Assembly: GCF_913063105.1 (NCBI RefSeq)
Contig: NZ_CAJXYQ010000006.1
Span: forward strand, 186,001 to 250,000
Length of the DNA: 64,000 nt
From: an uncultured Draconibacterium sp.
Lineage (GTDB): Bacteria; Bacteroidota; Bacteroidia; Bacteroidales; Prolixibacteraceae
Direction: 5' to 3'
The position numbers and the translations under genes are program-made. The notes under the pieces were generated by a model that saw only the letters and a program-made list of their open reading frames with translations, searched no databases and was not told where the DNA came from. This document shows positions 18,996 to 28,126 of the stretch, one piece after another (position 1 is the first letter of the stretch; every line of letters starts with the position of its first letter).

Positions 18996-20285
18996 TTAGA
19001 GCCGGTTATTTACAATGTTGTTATAAATCGATCCGAACTGAACACGCACACCAAAATTAGCTCCAATTTCAAATGTTGATGGCAGCTGTACCTTATTTAA
19101 AAGGACATCCTCAAGCGATATGTCGCCTTTTGGCAGGTAAATCTGGTCGTGAACATTCTCTATCCGAAATCCCATCCGAACCGAAAGTCCACGCATTATC
19201 CGCACCGATAAATCGGTATCGAAGGTAATTCGGTTTTTACTCCAGTCGTGCAGGTAATTTGTTGCATTTAAACCGGCCTGAACTTCGCCCCATGTTTGTA
19301 CAATTTGCAAATCAAGACGTAGTGCCTGTTCCCACAATCCTTCCCGGATTTTGTCGTAAATAGTTTCTTCGTAATACTTTTTCCACTCGGGGCCAATGTA
19401 ATAAGCAATGGTAAATACTTTTCGGTCTGAAACATCCCAGGGAAAAATATTGTATTCAATGGCTGGTTTTAAAGATATTGAATACACTGTATTTCGGTAA
19501 TTACTGTTATAAAAACTTCCGAAAGCTCCTGTTGACCATCGTGAAGAAAGGCTTTTTACCACACTCGAAGAAGCATAGGTAGACGTATTATCAGAACGAT
19601 ATTCTTCGCCATCGTTAGTGTATTTTTGAGTACGTACCGAACGCCGGGCATTATTACGAATCCGAAGTTCTTCGGTAACTTTGTCGGCACGTGCATTAAA
19701 CGAGTAATTATATACCTTTTTGCTTTCTTCCAGGTTTACACTTCCATTTACATCGCCTCTGAAAGTCCAACTGTTCCAGGGGTCTTCAATCTCGGCCTGA
19801 GACACATTCTGGGCCTCGCCACGGTAGCGAAGCACCAACAGATCAGAAGCTTTTGTTTGATTTACAAAAGGCATTAATCCTAACGAAAGGGCATCTTTTA
19901 TTTTCCTTCGCTGTTCTTCAAAAGTGTCGCTTGATAAGGTAGTACAGGTAATGGTGAAATCGCTGAAATTTTCGAAACTAAGGTTGTTATACATAAGCGA
20001 ATAAACCATACCCCCTGATCCACTCACGCGGTTACTTATAATTATATGCACATCAGCCACTGCCGGGTCGTTAACAAAATCGGCAAAACGCATGTTACGC
20101 CGCATGTAATCCATATCGAGTCTTACCCCTTCAATATATACCTTAATTTTTGCATCGCGTTTATTATACGATAACGTTCCCCGACCTTTTACCCGCATAT
20201 CATTTTCTGGATTATCAAACGCCAATATATTCCCACAGGCCAGGATAACAAGTAATACAAAAACAGTTAGAAAGCGTAATATCAT
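18996..20285 (-). CDS. Exported protein of unknown function, probable C-terminal beta-barrel
   Basis: 429 residues with a signal peptide (cut near NILAFD, residue 23). The N-terminal part (about 35-150) contains DAKIKVYIEGVRLDMDYMRRNMRFADFVNDPAVADVHIIIS, a periplasmic-looking alpha/beta domain. From about 175 on, alternating strands (SWTFRGDVNGSVN, YNYSFNARADKV, WSTGAFGSFYNS, YYIGPEWKKYYEE, and others) suggest an outer-membrane barrel. The last strand is EIGANFGVRVQFGSIYNN. I recognise no named family with confidence. It stands alone; a purine-rich AGGAGGAATTACC motif just before its ATG is an unusually good ribosome binding site for this genome. Confidence 0.75.
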   Translation of the reverse strand: MILRFLTVFVLLVILACGNILAFDNPENDMRVKGRGTLSYNKRDAKIKVYIEGVRLDMDYMRRNMRFADFVNDPAVADVHIIISNRVSGSGGMVYSLMYNNLSFENFSDFTITCTTLSSDTFEEQRRKIKDALSLGLMPFVNQTKASDLLVLRYRGEAQNVSQAEIEDPWNSWTFRGDVNGSVNLEESKKVYNYSFNARADKVTEELRIRNNARRSVRTQKYTNDGEEYRSDNTSTYASSSVVKSLSSRWSTGAFGSFYNSNYRNTVYSISLKPAIEYNIFPWDVSDRKVFTIAYYIGPEWKKYYEETIYDKIREGLWEQALRLDLQIVQTWGEVQAGLNATNYLHDWSKNRITFDTDLSVRIMRGLSVRMGFRIENVHDQIYLPKGDISLEDVLLNKVQLPSTFEIGANFGVRVQFGSIYNNIVNNRL

Positions 20286-20438
20286 GGTAATTCCTCCTTA
20301 TCAGGTTTACAGTTGGTTGGTATTAAATAATGCTGTAAAAACTTGCTAAAGATAAAGTTTCAATACTAATTAATAAAACTTATTTCCCCATTTTCTGATT
20401 TTCATTTACTTTGTTAAAGTTTTAAACAAGAACGAACT

Positions 20439-20870
20439 ATGGCACGACGGGAAAAAAAATCCCGAAGCAAGGGATCAGCGGGGAATAACAGAAAAACAGG
20501 CGAAGATTTTCTGCACCAGAACAAGCAAAAAAAGGAGGTGCATGAAACAGATAGTGGCTTGCAGTATTTGGTTGTTGATGAGCAAACAGGCACCAAACCT
20601 GCTATTTACGATACCGTAAAAATACACCAACGCGCCCTGTTACTAGATGGGAAAATACTGGAAGATACCTACCGCCAAAACCAACCCGACGAAGTTAAAA
20701 TTGAGGAACTAATAGAAGGACTTCAAGAGGGCTTGCCCATGATGAGTGTAGGCAGCCGTTATAAATTTTGGGTGCCGGCTGATCTGGCCTGGGGCCGAAA
20801 AGGAACAGGTAATAAAATCCCCCCTAATGCAGTATTATGTTTTGACATTCGTTTGGTGCAAATCTGCTAG
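20439..20870 (+). CDS. FKBP-type peptidyl-prolyl cis-trans isomerase
   Basis: 143 residues. The N-terminal 40 are strongly basic and polar (MARREKKSRSKGSAGNNRKTG) with no signal peptide. The FKBP domain follows (about 40-142): SGLQYLVVDEQTG, DTVKIHQRALLLDGKILEDTY, EGLQEGLPMMSVGSRYKFWVPADLAWG and IPPNAVLCFDIRLVQI match the Mip/FkpA-like pattern. It is predicted cytoplasmic, unlike most FkpA proteins, which are exported; the basic tail might bind nucleic acid or the ribosome (inference). It is a single gene facing ppiD, another isomerase, across a terminator. Confidence 0.9.
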   Translation: MARREKKSRSKGSAGNNRKTGEDFLHQNKQKKEVHETDSGLQYLVVDEQTGTKPAIYDTVKIHQRALLLDGKILEDTYRQNQPDEVKIEELIEGLQEGLPMMSVGSRYKFWVPADLAWGRKGTGNKIPPNAVLCFDIRLVQIC

Positions 20871-20892
20871 TGTAAGCAAAATATTAGGCCAC

Positions 20893-20919
20893 AAAAAAGC
20901 CGCTCCTTTTGAAGCGGCT
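20893..20919 (-). terminator. Terminator of the nadB-ppiD operon
   Basis: Read on the minus strand, AGCGGC, an 8-nt loop, GCCGCT and six T residues (20918 down to 20893). It lies 27 nt past the ppiD stop. Confidence 0.85.
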
Positions 20920-20945
20920 CCTCATATCTTGTTGTCAGAATTCTA

Positions 20946-23069
20946 CTAATAGAATTTTGCTCTGTTATCTTCAATTTCAACCGCATTACGGTGTGCATTA
21001 AACACCTGCGACGAAACGCGGTAGGCATTGGTTTGTGCTAAACGCATCTTTTCAGTAGCTACATCACCACCAATTCCTTCGTTTACTGAAGTAACCATTA
21101 CCACATAAACACCATTGTTTCCGGCTATTGGTTCCGACACTTTATCAACGTCAAGCGTTGTAACTGTTCCAACAACTGCTGGCTCCAGCCCAATTCCAGG
21201 AACTGAGAATGAGTTAAAGTTTACATTGCTTGCGCTTTGCACTTCCACTTCCAGCGAAGTTGCAGCAGCGGCTAAATCGGTACTACCGCTTAATGCTGCT
21301 TTTGCTTTTTCAACAAGTAATGCTGCTTTTTTCTCTTTTGTTACGGCCAACTCTACACGCGATTTTACAGCTTCAAAGCTAGCTACACCTTCATCGGTAG
21401 CGCTGGTTAGTACAGCAATTACAAAGTTGTCGCCCAGTTCAAAAATCTGCGATTCCTGGTTATTCAGCAAAATATCGTTCACGTTTGCTTCATAGGCTGC
21501 TCTAATCAATTGTCGTGGATTTTCCAGGCCAATAATTGTGCGGTCGTTTTCGCCTACATTTGCTACACGCTTTGTAAGACCTTGTTCATTGGCAGCAGTA
21601 TTAAACTCTTCGTAGCTTGTATTTTCGCCGGCAAACTGGCTGGCTTGTGCGTAAACATCCTGGTACGTTTTTGTACTTGGCACCACATTACGGGTAAGGT
21701 AAGCCACTTGCACCTGGCGGGTAAGCTTTCCGCGTTTTGTTGTTTGTACCAGGTGAATTCCGAATTGTGTAGCAACGATTGTTACACTGTCGGTAGTATT
21801 ATTGAAAGCTGCATTTTCAAAAGGTTTTACCATTTGGCCACGCTGGAACCATCCAAGGTCGCCACCATTAATAGCCGATCCCTGATCTGTTGAGTTTTCG
21901 CGCGCTAAAGCTGCAAAGTCAGCACCACTTTCAATAGCAGTTTTTAAGCTATCGGCCAATTGCTGAGCAGCAAGCAACTCTGCCTGTGTACTAACCTGCA
22001 ATAAAATATGACGTGCTTCAACCGAGTCGGGCATCATTTCCGATTTGTACAACTTGGCCAAAGAAAATGCTTCACCATCTTTGTACGGGCCATAAACGGC
22101 ACCAACTTCAGCTCCCTCATCAAAAACCCAGGCGCCAATTGCTTCCGGCAGGTCGTCTTTTTTGTCCCACGCATCGTTAAAGTCGATGTCGGAGTTTGAA
22201 TTTACAAACTGAATGGTATTTTCTGTTGCTTCCAGTTCAGCTTTAATATCTGAAATCCATTCCTCAGCATCGGCAAAGTCTTTTTCTGATGGCTCAACCG
22301 GGAAAGCAATATACTCGATACGTCGGCTCTTTTCCGATTTATAATCGTCTTGGTGCGCGTTGTAATAAGCTCTTAAATCCTTATCTGTCAGTGTAATTTC
22401 TTCATCGGTTACTGTACTGTGCGGTAAAGCAATGTAATCGAAATTTACCGATTTGCTTCCGGCGTTAGCACTGGTTTCTGCCTGCTCGCCAGTTACATAC
22501 ATTCCTTTAGCAACCATGTTTGAATATTTACTCTGGGTACGCTCTTCAACAATCTGTTGTTCAAGATTTAACCAGTATGCACGCTGCTCAGGAGCTACTC
22601 CCGTTTCCAGGTTTTTCAGGAAACGAACAACTGCCGAACGATCGAACTGACCGGTTTCAGGGTTGCTGAATATTTGACGCACAATTTGGTGAGGATTCGA
22701 TCCCTGAAGCATATCGAACAACTCGTCAGAACTAACGGCAATTCCAAGATCCTCATAGGCTTCGCCCATAACAATGCTTGAAATTTTTCTTTGCCAGGCC
22801 TGTTCGCGAACCTGAGCCCATGTGTTGTCGTCTAACTGCGACTGCCCATAGTTTTGTTTGAATATCTCTCCTAACTCTTCTACTTCTTGCTGAAATTCAG
22901 GATACTGAATAGATTCACCATCAATTACTCCAATCTCTAAGCGGTTTCTTTGAAACATCGACGAACCTCCTTGTAACAAATCGCCAAGGATAAACGCGGC
23001 CAATGAAACACCGATTACAATTGCTACCAGTAATCCTGCTTTCGTTCTAATTTTTTGTAACGTTGCCAT
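20946..23069 (-). CDS. ppiD: Membrane-anchored parvulin-type peptidyl-prolyl isomerase, PpiD-like
   Basis: Folding factor for exported proteins, held in the inner membrane by one N-terminal helix (about 11-31, AGLLVAIVIGVSLAAFILGDLL). 707 residues. A SurA-N-like helical domain follows (about 45-200), then the parvulin domain (about 345-440, EARHILLQVST... GGDLGWFQRGQMVKPFENAAF... GIHLVQTTKRG), then a second, poorly conserved isomerase-like region. It is the last gene of the minus-strand operon that starts at nadB, so it is probably made together with the LptC and CBS-domain proteins. The family is certain. Confidence 0.93.
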   Translation of the reverse strand: MATLQKIRTKAGLLVAIVIGVSLAAFILGDLLQGGSSMFQRNRLEIGVIDGESIQYPEFQQEVEELGEIFKQNYGQSQLDDNTWAQVREQAWQRKISSIVMGEAYEDLGIAVSSDELFDMLQGSNPHQIVRQIFSNPETGQFDRSAVVRFLKNLETGVAPEQRAYWLNLEQQIVEERTQSKYSNMVAKGMYVTGEQAETSANAGSKSVNFDYIALPHSTVTDEEITLTDKDLRAYYNAHQDDYKSEKSRRIEYIAFPVEPSEKDFADAEEWISDIKAELEATENTIQFVNSNSDIDFNDAWDKKDDLPEAIGAWVFDEGAEVGAVYGPYKDGEAFSLAKLYKSEMMPDSVEARHILLQVSTQAELLAAQQLADSLKTAIESGADFAALARENSTDQGSAINGGDLGWFQRGQMVKPFENAAFNNTTDSVTIVATQFGIHLVQTTKRGKLTRQVQVAYLTRNVVPSTKTYQDVYAQASQFAGENTSYEEFNTAANEQGLTKRVANVGENDRTIIGLENPRQLIRAAYEANVNDILLNNQESQIFELGDNFVIAVLTSATDEGVASFEAVKSRVELAVTKEKKAALLVEKAKAALSGSTDLAAAATSLEVEVQSASNVNFNSFSVPGIGLEPAVVGTVTTLDVDKVSEPIAGNNGVYVVMVTSVNEGIGGDVATEKMRLAQTNAYRVSSQVFNAHRNAVEIEDNRAKFY

Positions 23070-23232
23070 TGATTTACAGTTATTTTTTGTCTAAAATCGT
23101 TTGAATTTTTCGAGGTACGAAGATAACAATTTTAACTGTTTTACCTCGATTATTATTTTTTTTTTACAGGACACAGCTATAGCATTGGAATCAACTCATT
23201 TCCTGCGCATTACAAATAAGCACCTTGTGGTT

Positions 23233-24498
23233 TTAATCCTCAAGAAGCTTGAGTTTTACCAATTCGATTTTTGTGCTGGTGGCTTTTAAGATTTTAAACT
23301 GGAAATTTTCGATTTTAATCACCGTATTTATTTTGGGAATACTTTCGTAGTGATATAGAATATAACCGGCCAGTGTTTCGAATTCTTCATTTTCGGGCAG
23401 TTCCAGAAAATATTTTTCATTGAGAATATCAATTTCAGCCCGTGCCGAAAATATAAACTCGCGGTCGTTTAGTTGTTTTTCAACAATATCGCGCGTATCG
23501 TGTTCGTCCTCAATTTCTCCAAAAATCTCTTCCAGAATATCTTCGCTGGTTACCATTCCTGAGGTGCCTCCAAATTCATCTACCACAATGGCAATACTTC
23601 TATGTTCCTGAATAAAAGTGCTGAGTAGTTTGTTGGCCGGCATTGTTTCCGGTACAATGAGTACACTTTTTATAAAAGGATCAATGGTTTGCGGGTTTTT
23701 AAACATCATTGAAGAATGTACATACCCGATAATATTGTCAATACTTTCGTTGTAGATTAGAATTCTTGAATAACCGGTATCAACAAACTTTTGCTTTAAA
23801 TCATTTATGGTTGCATCAATTGCCAACGTTTCAATTTCGGTGCGCGGTATCATAATTTCGCGAAGTTTTACCTTTGAAAAGTCAAGTGCATTTTTAAACA
23901 GTTTAATTTCGGTTTCAACAAACTCCTTTTTTTCGGTACTGGGCCTGTCGCTTTCATTTATAAACTCATCTAGATCAATTCGTCGGAATACTTTATTTTC
24001 GTCTTCGTTGGTGAATTTGGTACTAAATAGGTTTTTTAGCATAAAATTGGTTACACTCATTGAAAAACGTGTAACCGGATAGAAGATAACGTAGAAGAAA
24101 GCCAAAGGCATAGCAAAAATATTGAGTAAGGTATTCGGGAAAATACGGAACAATGTTTTTGGCAAAAACTCAGCAAACAGTAAAATTATAAACGTTGAAA
24201 TTATTGTTTGCATCAGAAGAACTAAGGACTCGGACTGTATTGTTTTTTGAAGAACAGGCTCGAGTAAAGTGGCAAAGGCAATACCATAAACCACCAGTGC
24301 AATATTGTTACCCACCAGCATAGTGGCGATGTATTGTCCTCCGTTATTGGTAAGAAACTTAAGTAATTTAGAACTAAAGGGATCGGATTGTTTATCGAGT
24401 TCAAGTCGTAATTTATTTGCTGACACAAAAGCGATTTCCATGCCTGAAAAAAAGGCCGATAGAATAATCGTTAGCAAAATCAGCAAAAGTGGACTCAT
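23233..24498 (-). CDS. CNNM/HlyC-CorC family membrane protein with CBS domains (GldE-like)
   Basis: 421 residues. The DUF21/CNNM transmembrane domain is at about 1-190 with four hydrophobic segments (FFSGMEIAFVSANKLRLEL near the start is diagnostic). A CBS pair follows (about 205-335, IMIPRTEIETLAID... GGTSGMVTSEDILEEIFGEIEDEHD), and the CorC_HlyC domain (about 345-421) ends the protein. Family members move or regulate Mg2+ and Co2+; the Bacteroidota branch includes the gliding-associated protein GldE. It starts 6 bp after lptC ends, inside the same operon. Gliding motility cannot be concluded from this gene alone. Confidence 0.88.
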   Translation of the reverse strand: MSPLLLILLTIILSAFFSGMEIAFVSANKLRLELDKQSDPFSSKLLKFLTNNGGQYIATMLVGNNIALVVYGIAFATLLEPVLQKTIQSESLVLLMQTIISTFIILLFAEFLPKTLFRIFPNTLLNIFAMPLAFFYVIFYPVTRFSMSVTNFMLKNLFSTKFTNEDENKVFRRIDLDEFINESDRPSTEKKEFVETEIKLFKNALDFSKVKLREIMIPRTEIETLAIDATINDLKQKFVDTGYSRILIYNESIDNIIGYVHSSMMFKNPQTIDPFIKSVLIVPETMPANKLLSTFIQEHRSIAIVVDEFGGTSGMVTSEDILEEIFGEIEDEHDTRDIVEKQLNDREFIFSARAEIDILNEKYFLELPENEEFETLAGYILYHYESIPKINTVIKIENFQFKILKATSTKIELVKLKLLED

Positions 24499-24504
24499 TT
24501 TTTT

Positions 24505-25194
24505 CTATTTAAATTTTAAGGGTTCCCGGGGCGGTTGTTCCGTTTTTATTGAATCAACAGGAACTGGCTCTTGTCGTTTGTTTTCCGCTTGTGGTACCGA
24601 TTGGTTATCAACTGCTACATAAAGAACACCTTTCGGATCTTTTATTTTCCAGTTAAGCATATTTTGGTCTGATGTTAATCCTGTTCCGGTAATAATTTTA
24701 TCGGCACTCACAATCTGCACGTACTCTTCCGTGTAAATTTTCTCGTTTTTTTCCTCCCAAATCAGGTGTTCTGTTTTTAACGAGTCGCCTTTTTCGTTGG
24801 TTACAATTACATTGTTTTTAGCTTCCCAACGCTCTTCCTTAATAAACTCCTTTGCATAATCGGCTTTAATGCTGGAGATTACATTTTTTTCTTCGTCGTA
24901 CTTTATAAGTAAAAGGCCTTCGGGGAATTCGTGATAGGTTTTTCCTTCGTTTTCGAAACGTAGTAATTTTTTGGCCTGTAATAAAAACCGAACGGTACCC
25001 GAGTCGGTTGATAAAGTTTCGAAATTGGTTGCCTCTAGTACCGGCAATTCTTCCGGCGAGCTAAAGGCTTTTATCTTTTCTATGTCGTTTTTCTTACAGG
25101 CAAAGAAAAGTATTGCAGTTCCCATGGTGAGAACTGCAATACGAAATATTCTTATAAGTTGCACTATTTTAGAAGCGAACCTTCGTGTTTTCAT
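24505..25194 (-). CDS. lptC: LPS export periplasmic protein LptC, lipoprotein form
   Basis: Bridges the inner-membrane LPS transporter to LptA. 229 residues; a hydrophobic stretch ends LFFAC with lipid Cys 33, so it is anchored by lipid and not by a helix, as usual in Bacteroidota. The beta-jellyroll body contains NFETLSTDSGTVRFLLQAKKLLRFE, AKNNVIVTNEKGDSLKTEHLIW and YVQIVSADKIITGTGL, typical of LptC/OstA-like strands. The tail is proline-rich. The first 26 nt overlap the end of the TPR gene upstream, indicating coupled translation. Confidence 0.92.
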   Translation of the reverse strand: MKTRRFASKIVQLIRIFRIAVLTMGTAILFFACKKNDIEKIKAFSSPEELPVLEATNFETLSTDSGTVRFLLQAKKLLRFENEGKTYHEFPEGLLLIKYDEEKNVISSIKADYAKEFIKEERWEAKNNVIVTNEKGDSLKTEHLIWEEKNEKIYTEEYVQIVSADKIITGTGLTSDQNMLNWKIKDPKGVLYVAVDNQSVPQAENKRQEPVPVDSIKTEQPPREPLKFK

Positions 25195-26812
25195 TTATCC
25201 ATCCTCCCACATGATAAGTGGTGCCTTCCTGCAGGCCTTCCATGAATGCTTCCTCCTTATTGGGGAAATATTTTTTGTACTTGGCCAAATTCGATGATGC
25301 GTCAATTGCACAATCTTCACCTCGGCGTGCTTTCGCAAAATAATCGCAGGCTAACCAGAATACAGCTGATTTTTCCAGATCGGTTCCCTCAAATTTTTGT
25401 GATGCTGCTACGTAAATATTTGCCATTAACATATTGGCTTCACAAAAGTCAGGATTTAACTGAAGAGCTCTACGGGCATCGTTACGTGCACCTACCAGGT
25501 TGCCCATTTTTGCATAACGCAACAAACCGCGTTCGTAATGGTAATTGGCTAACAATTCATCGTCAGTTTCCTGGTCAATAGCCATTTGGTAGTATTCTCT
25601 TGCCTTATCAACATCGTCTTTTTTCAGGAAACGACGAGCCATGTTAAAGGCCGCTTCAGCCGAAGGATCTAATTGATATAAACGTTCGGTAGCTGTTCCA
25701 AACAGTTCTGTTTCGGTACAATTTGCTCTTCCTAAACGACGTAACATAGATTTAATGAAATCAACATCGTCGCCTTTTTCTTCAAATTGTGGAGAGAATA
25801 TGTTCACAAGAGCTTCGCAGTCGGCAGCACCCGATTTTCCAAAAATATTTTCAATATACGGAAGTACTGTCTCTTGTGTTTGTTTTACTTTTTCTTCGTC
25901 TTCGTTGGCAGCAACGATAGCGTTGGCTATTTCATTACATTTTTCGTAATTTGTTACTACTTGTTCTTTTGGCAGTTCACCTAATTTAAACAAGGCAACA
26001 GTTGTTTGCATTAACAAAATCAGCACAGGTGGTTCTGTTTTATCACCCTGTATGGCAACCGATTCTGATAACCATTCGTAACCCGATTTGTGAATTGCTT
26101 TCAGATCGTCACCTTCTGGAGACTGATCTCTATCCGGGCTAAGTTTGTATTTTAACCACGATGTTCCTTTACGGCCAAGAACGTATCCACGATCGCCAAA
26201 ATACTTAATACGTTTATCATACAATTTCATGTATTTGTCAATGTTCTTATCGCGATCAGCATCATTTGTTGCCTTTTCAATATAATTTTCGTAGATTTTC
26301 CCACCGTGAATATAAAGGTTTGGAGTAGACTTTGGATACTGATTATAAAGCTTTTCCCAGTGAGGAATTGCTGATTTGTAGTCTTTTTGCTTATAAAATT
26401 CAGTGTACAACGAAAGTTCGTTTAAGAAAGTTTTGTCCTGTGCTTTCATCAACTCTTCCAACGTACCAAGGTTTACATCACCACTTTCTTCTTCTTCACC
26501 ATCACCTGATGGAATACTTCCTCTGAAGGCAAAATCGAAAATGTCTCCGGTTTTTCCTTCAATCTCCAGTTTTTTTGATTCATCAATAAAAGTAAACCTG
26601 ATGTATTTTGTTTTTGCATCAGCTTCCACTTCATATTTACCATCAAAACTTGTCATCATTTCACCCCCTTTGTGGGCTTCAACAGTAATTCCGGCTGCCG
26701 GCTCGCCGTCCATATAAACAGTTCCTTTAATTACCCTTTGCCCCTGAACAGCTGTAACACCGACAATTACAACCGCAGCAAGAAAAAGAGATATGCGTAA
26801 AATAGCTTTCAT
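25169..26812 (-). CDS. Exported TPR-repeat protein
   Basis: 547 residues with a signal peptide (cut near AVQGQ, residue 24). A short carboxypeptidase-regulatory-like beta domain is at about 26-95 (RVIKGTVYMDGEPAAGITVEAHKGG... SFDGKYEVEAD). The rest is helical and TPR-like, with clear repeats around FLNELSLYTEFYKQKDYKSAIPHWEKLYNQYP and AAFNMARRFLKKDDVDKAREYYQMAID and LNPDFCEANMLMANIYVAAS. It is a periplasmic scaffold or assembly factor by type. It sits between an outer-membrane protein gene and lptC in a conserved Bacteroidota gene order, so a role in envelope assembly is likely, though unproven. Confidence 0.85.
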   Translation of the reverse strand: MKAILRISLFLAAVVIVGVTAVQGQRVIKGTVYMDGEPAAGITVEAHKGGEMMTSFDGKYEVEADAKTKYIRFTFIDESKKLEIEGKTGDIFDFAFRGSIPSGDGEEEESGDVNLGTLEELMKAQDKTFLNELSLYTEFYKQKDYKSAIPHWEKLYNQYPKSTPNLYIHGGKIYENYIEKATNDADRDKNIDKYMKLYDKRIKYFGDRGYVLGRKGTSWLKYKLSPDRDQSPEGDDLKAIHKSGYEWLSESVAIQGDKTEPPVLILLMQTTVALFKLGELPKEQVVTNYEKCNEIANAIVAANEDEEKVKQTQETVLPYIENIFGKSGAADCEALVNIFSPQFEEKGDDVDFIKSMLRRLGRANCTETELFGTATERLYQLDPSAEAAFNMARRFLKKDDVDKAREYYQMAIDQETDDELLANYHYERGLLRYAKMGNLVGARNDARRALQLNPDFCEANMLMANIYVAASQKFEGTDLEKSAVFWLACDYFAKARRGEDCAIDASSNLAKYKKYFPNKEEAFMEGLQEGTTYHVGGWINENTKVRF

Positions 26813-26845
26813 AATGAGTTTTATTTGTTTTTTCTTTTTTGATTT

Positions 26846-28126
26846 TTAATCAATCTTTCGTTGCATAAACCACAAATCGTGTAAACTTACGCTTAAGTTT
26901 ACTTTTGCATATTTTTCAAGTACCAGATTATACTCTTTGGTTCCTCTTTGTCCAAACTCTGCACTTAAGTTTAGTGTAGAATTAGAACGATACATTGGTA
27001 TTCCAACTCCAAAACTTATGCCAAAGTCGTTAATATGTTGTCCGGCAAAGGTATGGTAAGTTTGTTCGTACTTAAAACCGGCTCTGTATGCCACTCGGTT
27101 TACAAAACTTCTTATGGAAAACTTGTCCGGAATCCATTCAGCTCCAATCGCAAATTTATTTAAATCTGTTAAAAATTTGCTTTTACTCCCCAAAAACCGG
27201 GCATCAGACCATCCTTCGTGGTAATAATCTATATTAATTTCGTAAACATTCTCTTTGGCAAAAGAAACTCCGCCTCCCAGGGTTAAAGGAAACACCAACT
27301 CTCCTTTTTCTTCTTCGCGATAAAGTAGAGTGTCCTGATCAAGCGCCCCTCCGTACGAAAGGTTTTTTTGAATAATATCCGACACAAAATCAGTGTAGCC
27401 CGGCGAGTTTGCAAATACAACACCTAATGTTAAACTTTTATCATTTTTCATGGGCAGAGTTGCCTGCATCCCTAAATCCAGTCCAAAATCTCGAATACGA
27501 AGTGTTGAATAACGTTGAACATTGTAAAAACTCGGATCGGCAAAAACAATTTCGGTGTTACGGTTTAGCTGCCCAAACCGGTAATTCAGATTAGCACCAA
27601 CTGATATGTTTTTAACTGGTTCGATGGCCAGCCCCCATTTAGCGTTAGAAATTGTTCCGGCGCCATAGTAGGTGGTGTAAACATTCCCAACATGCTCCAT
27701 ATCCGTAATCGACTCCACAAAATAACCCACATCAGAAAATGGCGTTAAGCTTAAACTGGTGGCCATCCAATCGGTAATGCGAAAACTCAGCGCGAAATAC
27801 TTGAAATTAACATCATTAGCATTCATGCTGTTGGTTTCGGTTTTATAATTCGAGAATTTACCTTCGAGGCCAAACTCGAATATAAAGTTAAGCGAATCGA
27901 GCGCTGTATAACTTGCCGGGTTTGCCGGATTAATCTGAAGATTATATCTGCTTCCCAGCGTGGCTCCTCCCATTGCTGTTGACCGCCCAAAAGAATAAGG
28001 TTGCAAATCGCCAATGCCGTAACGCGAATATGGCGAAGTGGTGCTATTATTAAATTGTGCAAATAATACAGCCGGGATAAATAATAACCCGGCAATCAAA
28101 AAACTTACTCTACTTACTCTCCCCAT
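26846..28126 (-). CDS. Outer-membrane beta-barrel protein, FadL/OmpP1-like
   Basis: 426 residues; signal peptide cut near VLFAQF (residue 24). The mature start STTSPYSRYGIGDLQPYSFGRSTAMGGATLG and INPANPASYTALDSLNF is characteristic of a Bacteroidota barrel family related to long-chain fatty-acid transporters. The remaining sequence is alternating strands with aromatic girdles, ending FGQRGTKEYNLVLEKYAKVNLSVSLHDLWFMQRKID. Its first 17 nt overlap coaX. Substrate unknown. The position next to coaX is conserved in relatives as far as I recall. Confidence 0.85.
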   Translation of the reverse strand: MGRVSRVSFLIAGLLFIPAVLFAQFNNSTTSPYSRYGIGDLQPYSFGRSTAMGGATLGSRYNLQINPANPASYTALDSLNFIFEFGLEGKFSNYKTETNSMNANDVNFKYFALSFRITDWMATSLSLTPFSDVGYFVESITDMEHVGNVYTTYYGAGTISNAKWGLAIEPVKNISVGANLNYRFGQLNRNTEIVFADPSFYNVQRYSTLRIRDFGLDLGMQATLPMKNDKSLTLGVVFANSPGYTDFVSDIIQKNLSYGGALDQDTLLYREEEKGELVFPLTLGGGVSFAKENVYEINIDYYHEGWSDARFLGSKSKFLTDLNKFAIGAEWIPDKFSIRSFVNRVAYRAGFKYEQTYHTFAGQHINDFGISFGVGIPMYRSNSTLNLSAEFGQRGTKEYNLVLEKYAKVNLSVSLHDLWFMQRKID

